Shown: positions 6,209-6,546 of the stretch, piece after piece
Layout: each line of letters opens with the position of its first letter
How positions within the stretch are numbered: the first letter of the stretch is position 1
Origin: Acidobacteriota bacterium
GTDB taxonomy: Bacteria; Acidobacteriota; Vicinamibacteria; Vicinamibacterales; UBA823
NCBI GenBank assembly: GCA_002714165.1
Contig: PAWT01000005.1
Coordinates: forward strand, 29,421 to 35,966
DNA length: 6,546 nt
Direction of reading: 5' to 3'
Notes under the pieces: generated by a model
Databases searched by the model: none
What the model was told of the DNA's origin: nothing
Seen by the model: only the letters and a program-made list of their open reading frames with translations
Position numbers and translations under genes: made by a program

Positions 6209-6546
6209 CTACGGTAGGGGCACGACTCCCACGAGCCCTTGTTCCACCAGCGCCTGGTTAAATTCGACGAGAGTACCATTTCGAACACCGTCCATTTGCA
6301 GTTTGTAAGTGTCGAGCAGTTCTTTGTAGTTTTCGAGCACCTCAAGTTGCTGCGTGGTCGGTGGAAAGTCCGTTTGCCCGACATAGCCGGCAAGACTGCT
6401 TAGTTTCGCCAACAATTGGCGTGGCCAACGGATCGAATCTTGGCGCGCTGAGCCACCCGACAGCCGTTGATCACTTAGCTTCATCTCAATTGCAAGCAAC
6501 TGCTCATCCAAAGACTTAGCAGCATCAATAATTAAATCATTCTCAG
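6209..6546 (-). CDS. C-terminal tail of a sortilin/VPS10-like BNR propeller protein (5' part outside window)
   Basis: The frame is open from the right edge to a TAG at 6211-6209, giving 111 residues of a longer protein; the start is outside the window. The visible part is mostly helical and polar, with LDEQLLAIEMKL, then WPRQLLAKLSSLAGYV, DFPPTTQQLEVLENYKELLDTYKLQM and an ending with FNQALVEQGL. This layout (a Leu-rich helix, a D-x-x-PT-x-Q turn, a long helix, then a final xFNxxLxxxGL helix) resembles the helical C-terminus of large secreted sortilin-like or BNR/Asp-box repeat proteins often labelled glycosyl hydrolases in Acidobacteriota and related phyla. The propeller itself is not visible, so the assignment rests on the tail alone and is from memory of the family. 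An in-frame TTG at 6511 could open a 100-residue ORF, but the frame continues upstream, so a partial long gene is preferred. It lies just upstream of the FAH-family gene and probably shares its transcript. Confidence 0.6.
   Translation of the reverse strand, partial: ENDLIIDAAKSLDEQLLAIEMKLSDQRLSGGSARQDSIRWPRQLLAKLSSLAGYVGQTDFPPTTQQLEVLENYKELLDTYKLQMDGVRNGTLVEFNQALVEQGLVGVVPLP

Noticed and set aside
6209..6511. A complete 100-residue small gene starting at the TTG at 6511
   Set aside because: The frame stays open to the window edge, no ribosome-binding sequence is seen before the TTG, and the sequence looks like the tail of a larger protein.

Overview
The window reads as part of a GC-moderate bacterial chromosome in which every convincing gene lies on the minus strand, so transcription runs from the right edge to the left. 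I see no rRNA, tRNA, CRISPR array or insertion sequence. The combination of a sortilin/VPS10-like repeat protein tail, an exported fumarylacetoacetate hydrolase (FAH) family protein, a DUF4159 protein and an LVIVD-repeat protein next to a multicopper oxidase, almost all with export signals, suggests a Gram-negative environmental bacterium. Acidobacteriota is my best guess. That is an inference from gene content, since there is no marker gene.

Right block (about 6546 to 3995, in transcription order): the C-terminal tail of a large protein resembling sortilin-like/BNR propeller proteins (cut by the window edge); 30 nt later an FAH-family protein carrying a lipoprotein-type signal; then, after a 131-nt gap, a secreted DUF4159 protein. 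The first two probably share a transcript; the third may.

A non-coding gap of about 270 nt (3727-3994) separates the blocks and must hold the promoter of the left block unless there is read-through.

Left block (3726 to 1): three genes whose stop and start codons overlap by 4 nt (ATGA, then GTGA). They encode a secreted LVIVD-repeat protein with seven recognisable blade motifs, a small secreted protein whose middle resembles the external domain of RskA-type anti-sigma factors, and a three-domain multicopper oxidase with all visible copper ligands and a Met-rich N-terminal region. The oxidase runs off the left edge just after its HCHxxxH motif, so only the last residues are missing. The tight coupling and shared export argue that the three proteins work together outside the cytoplasm, probably in copper-dependent oxidation or copper handling. 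The substrate cannot be read from the sequence. This three-gene unit is the most interesting candidate system here.
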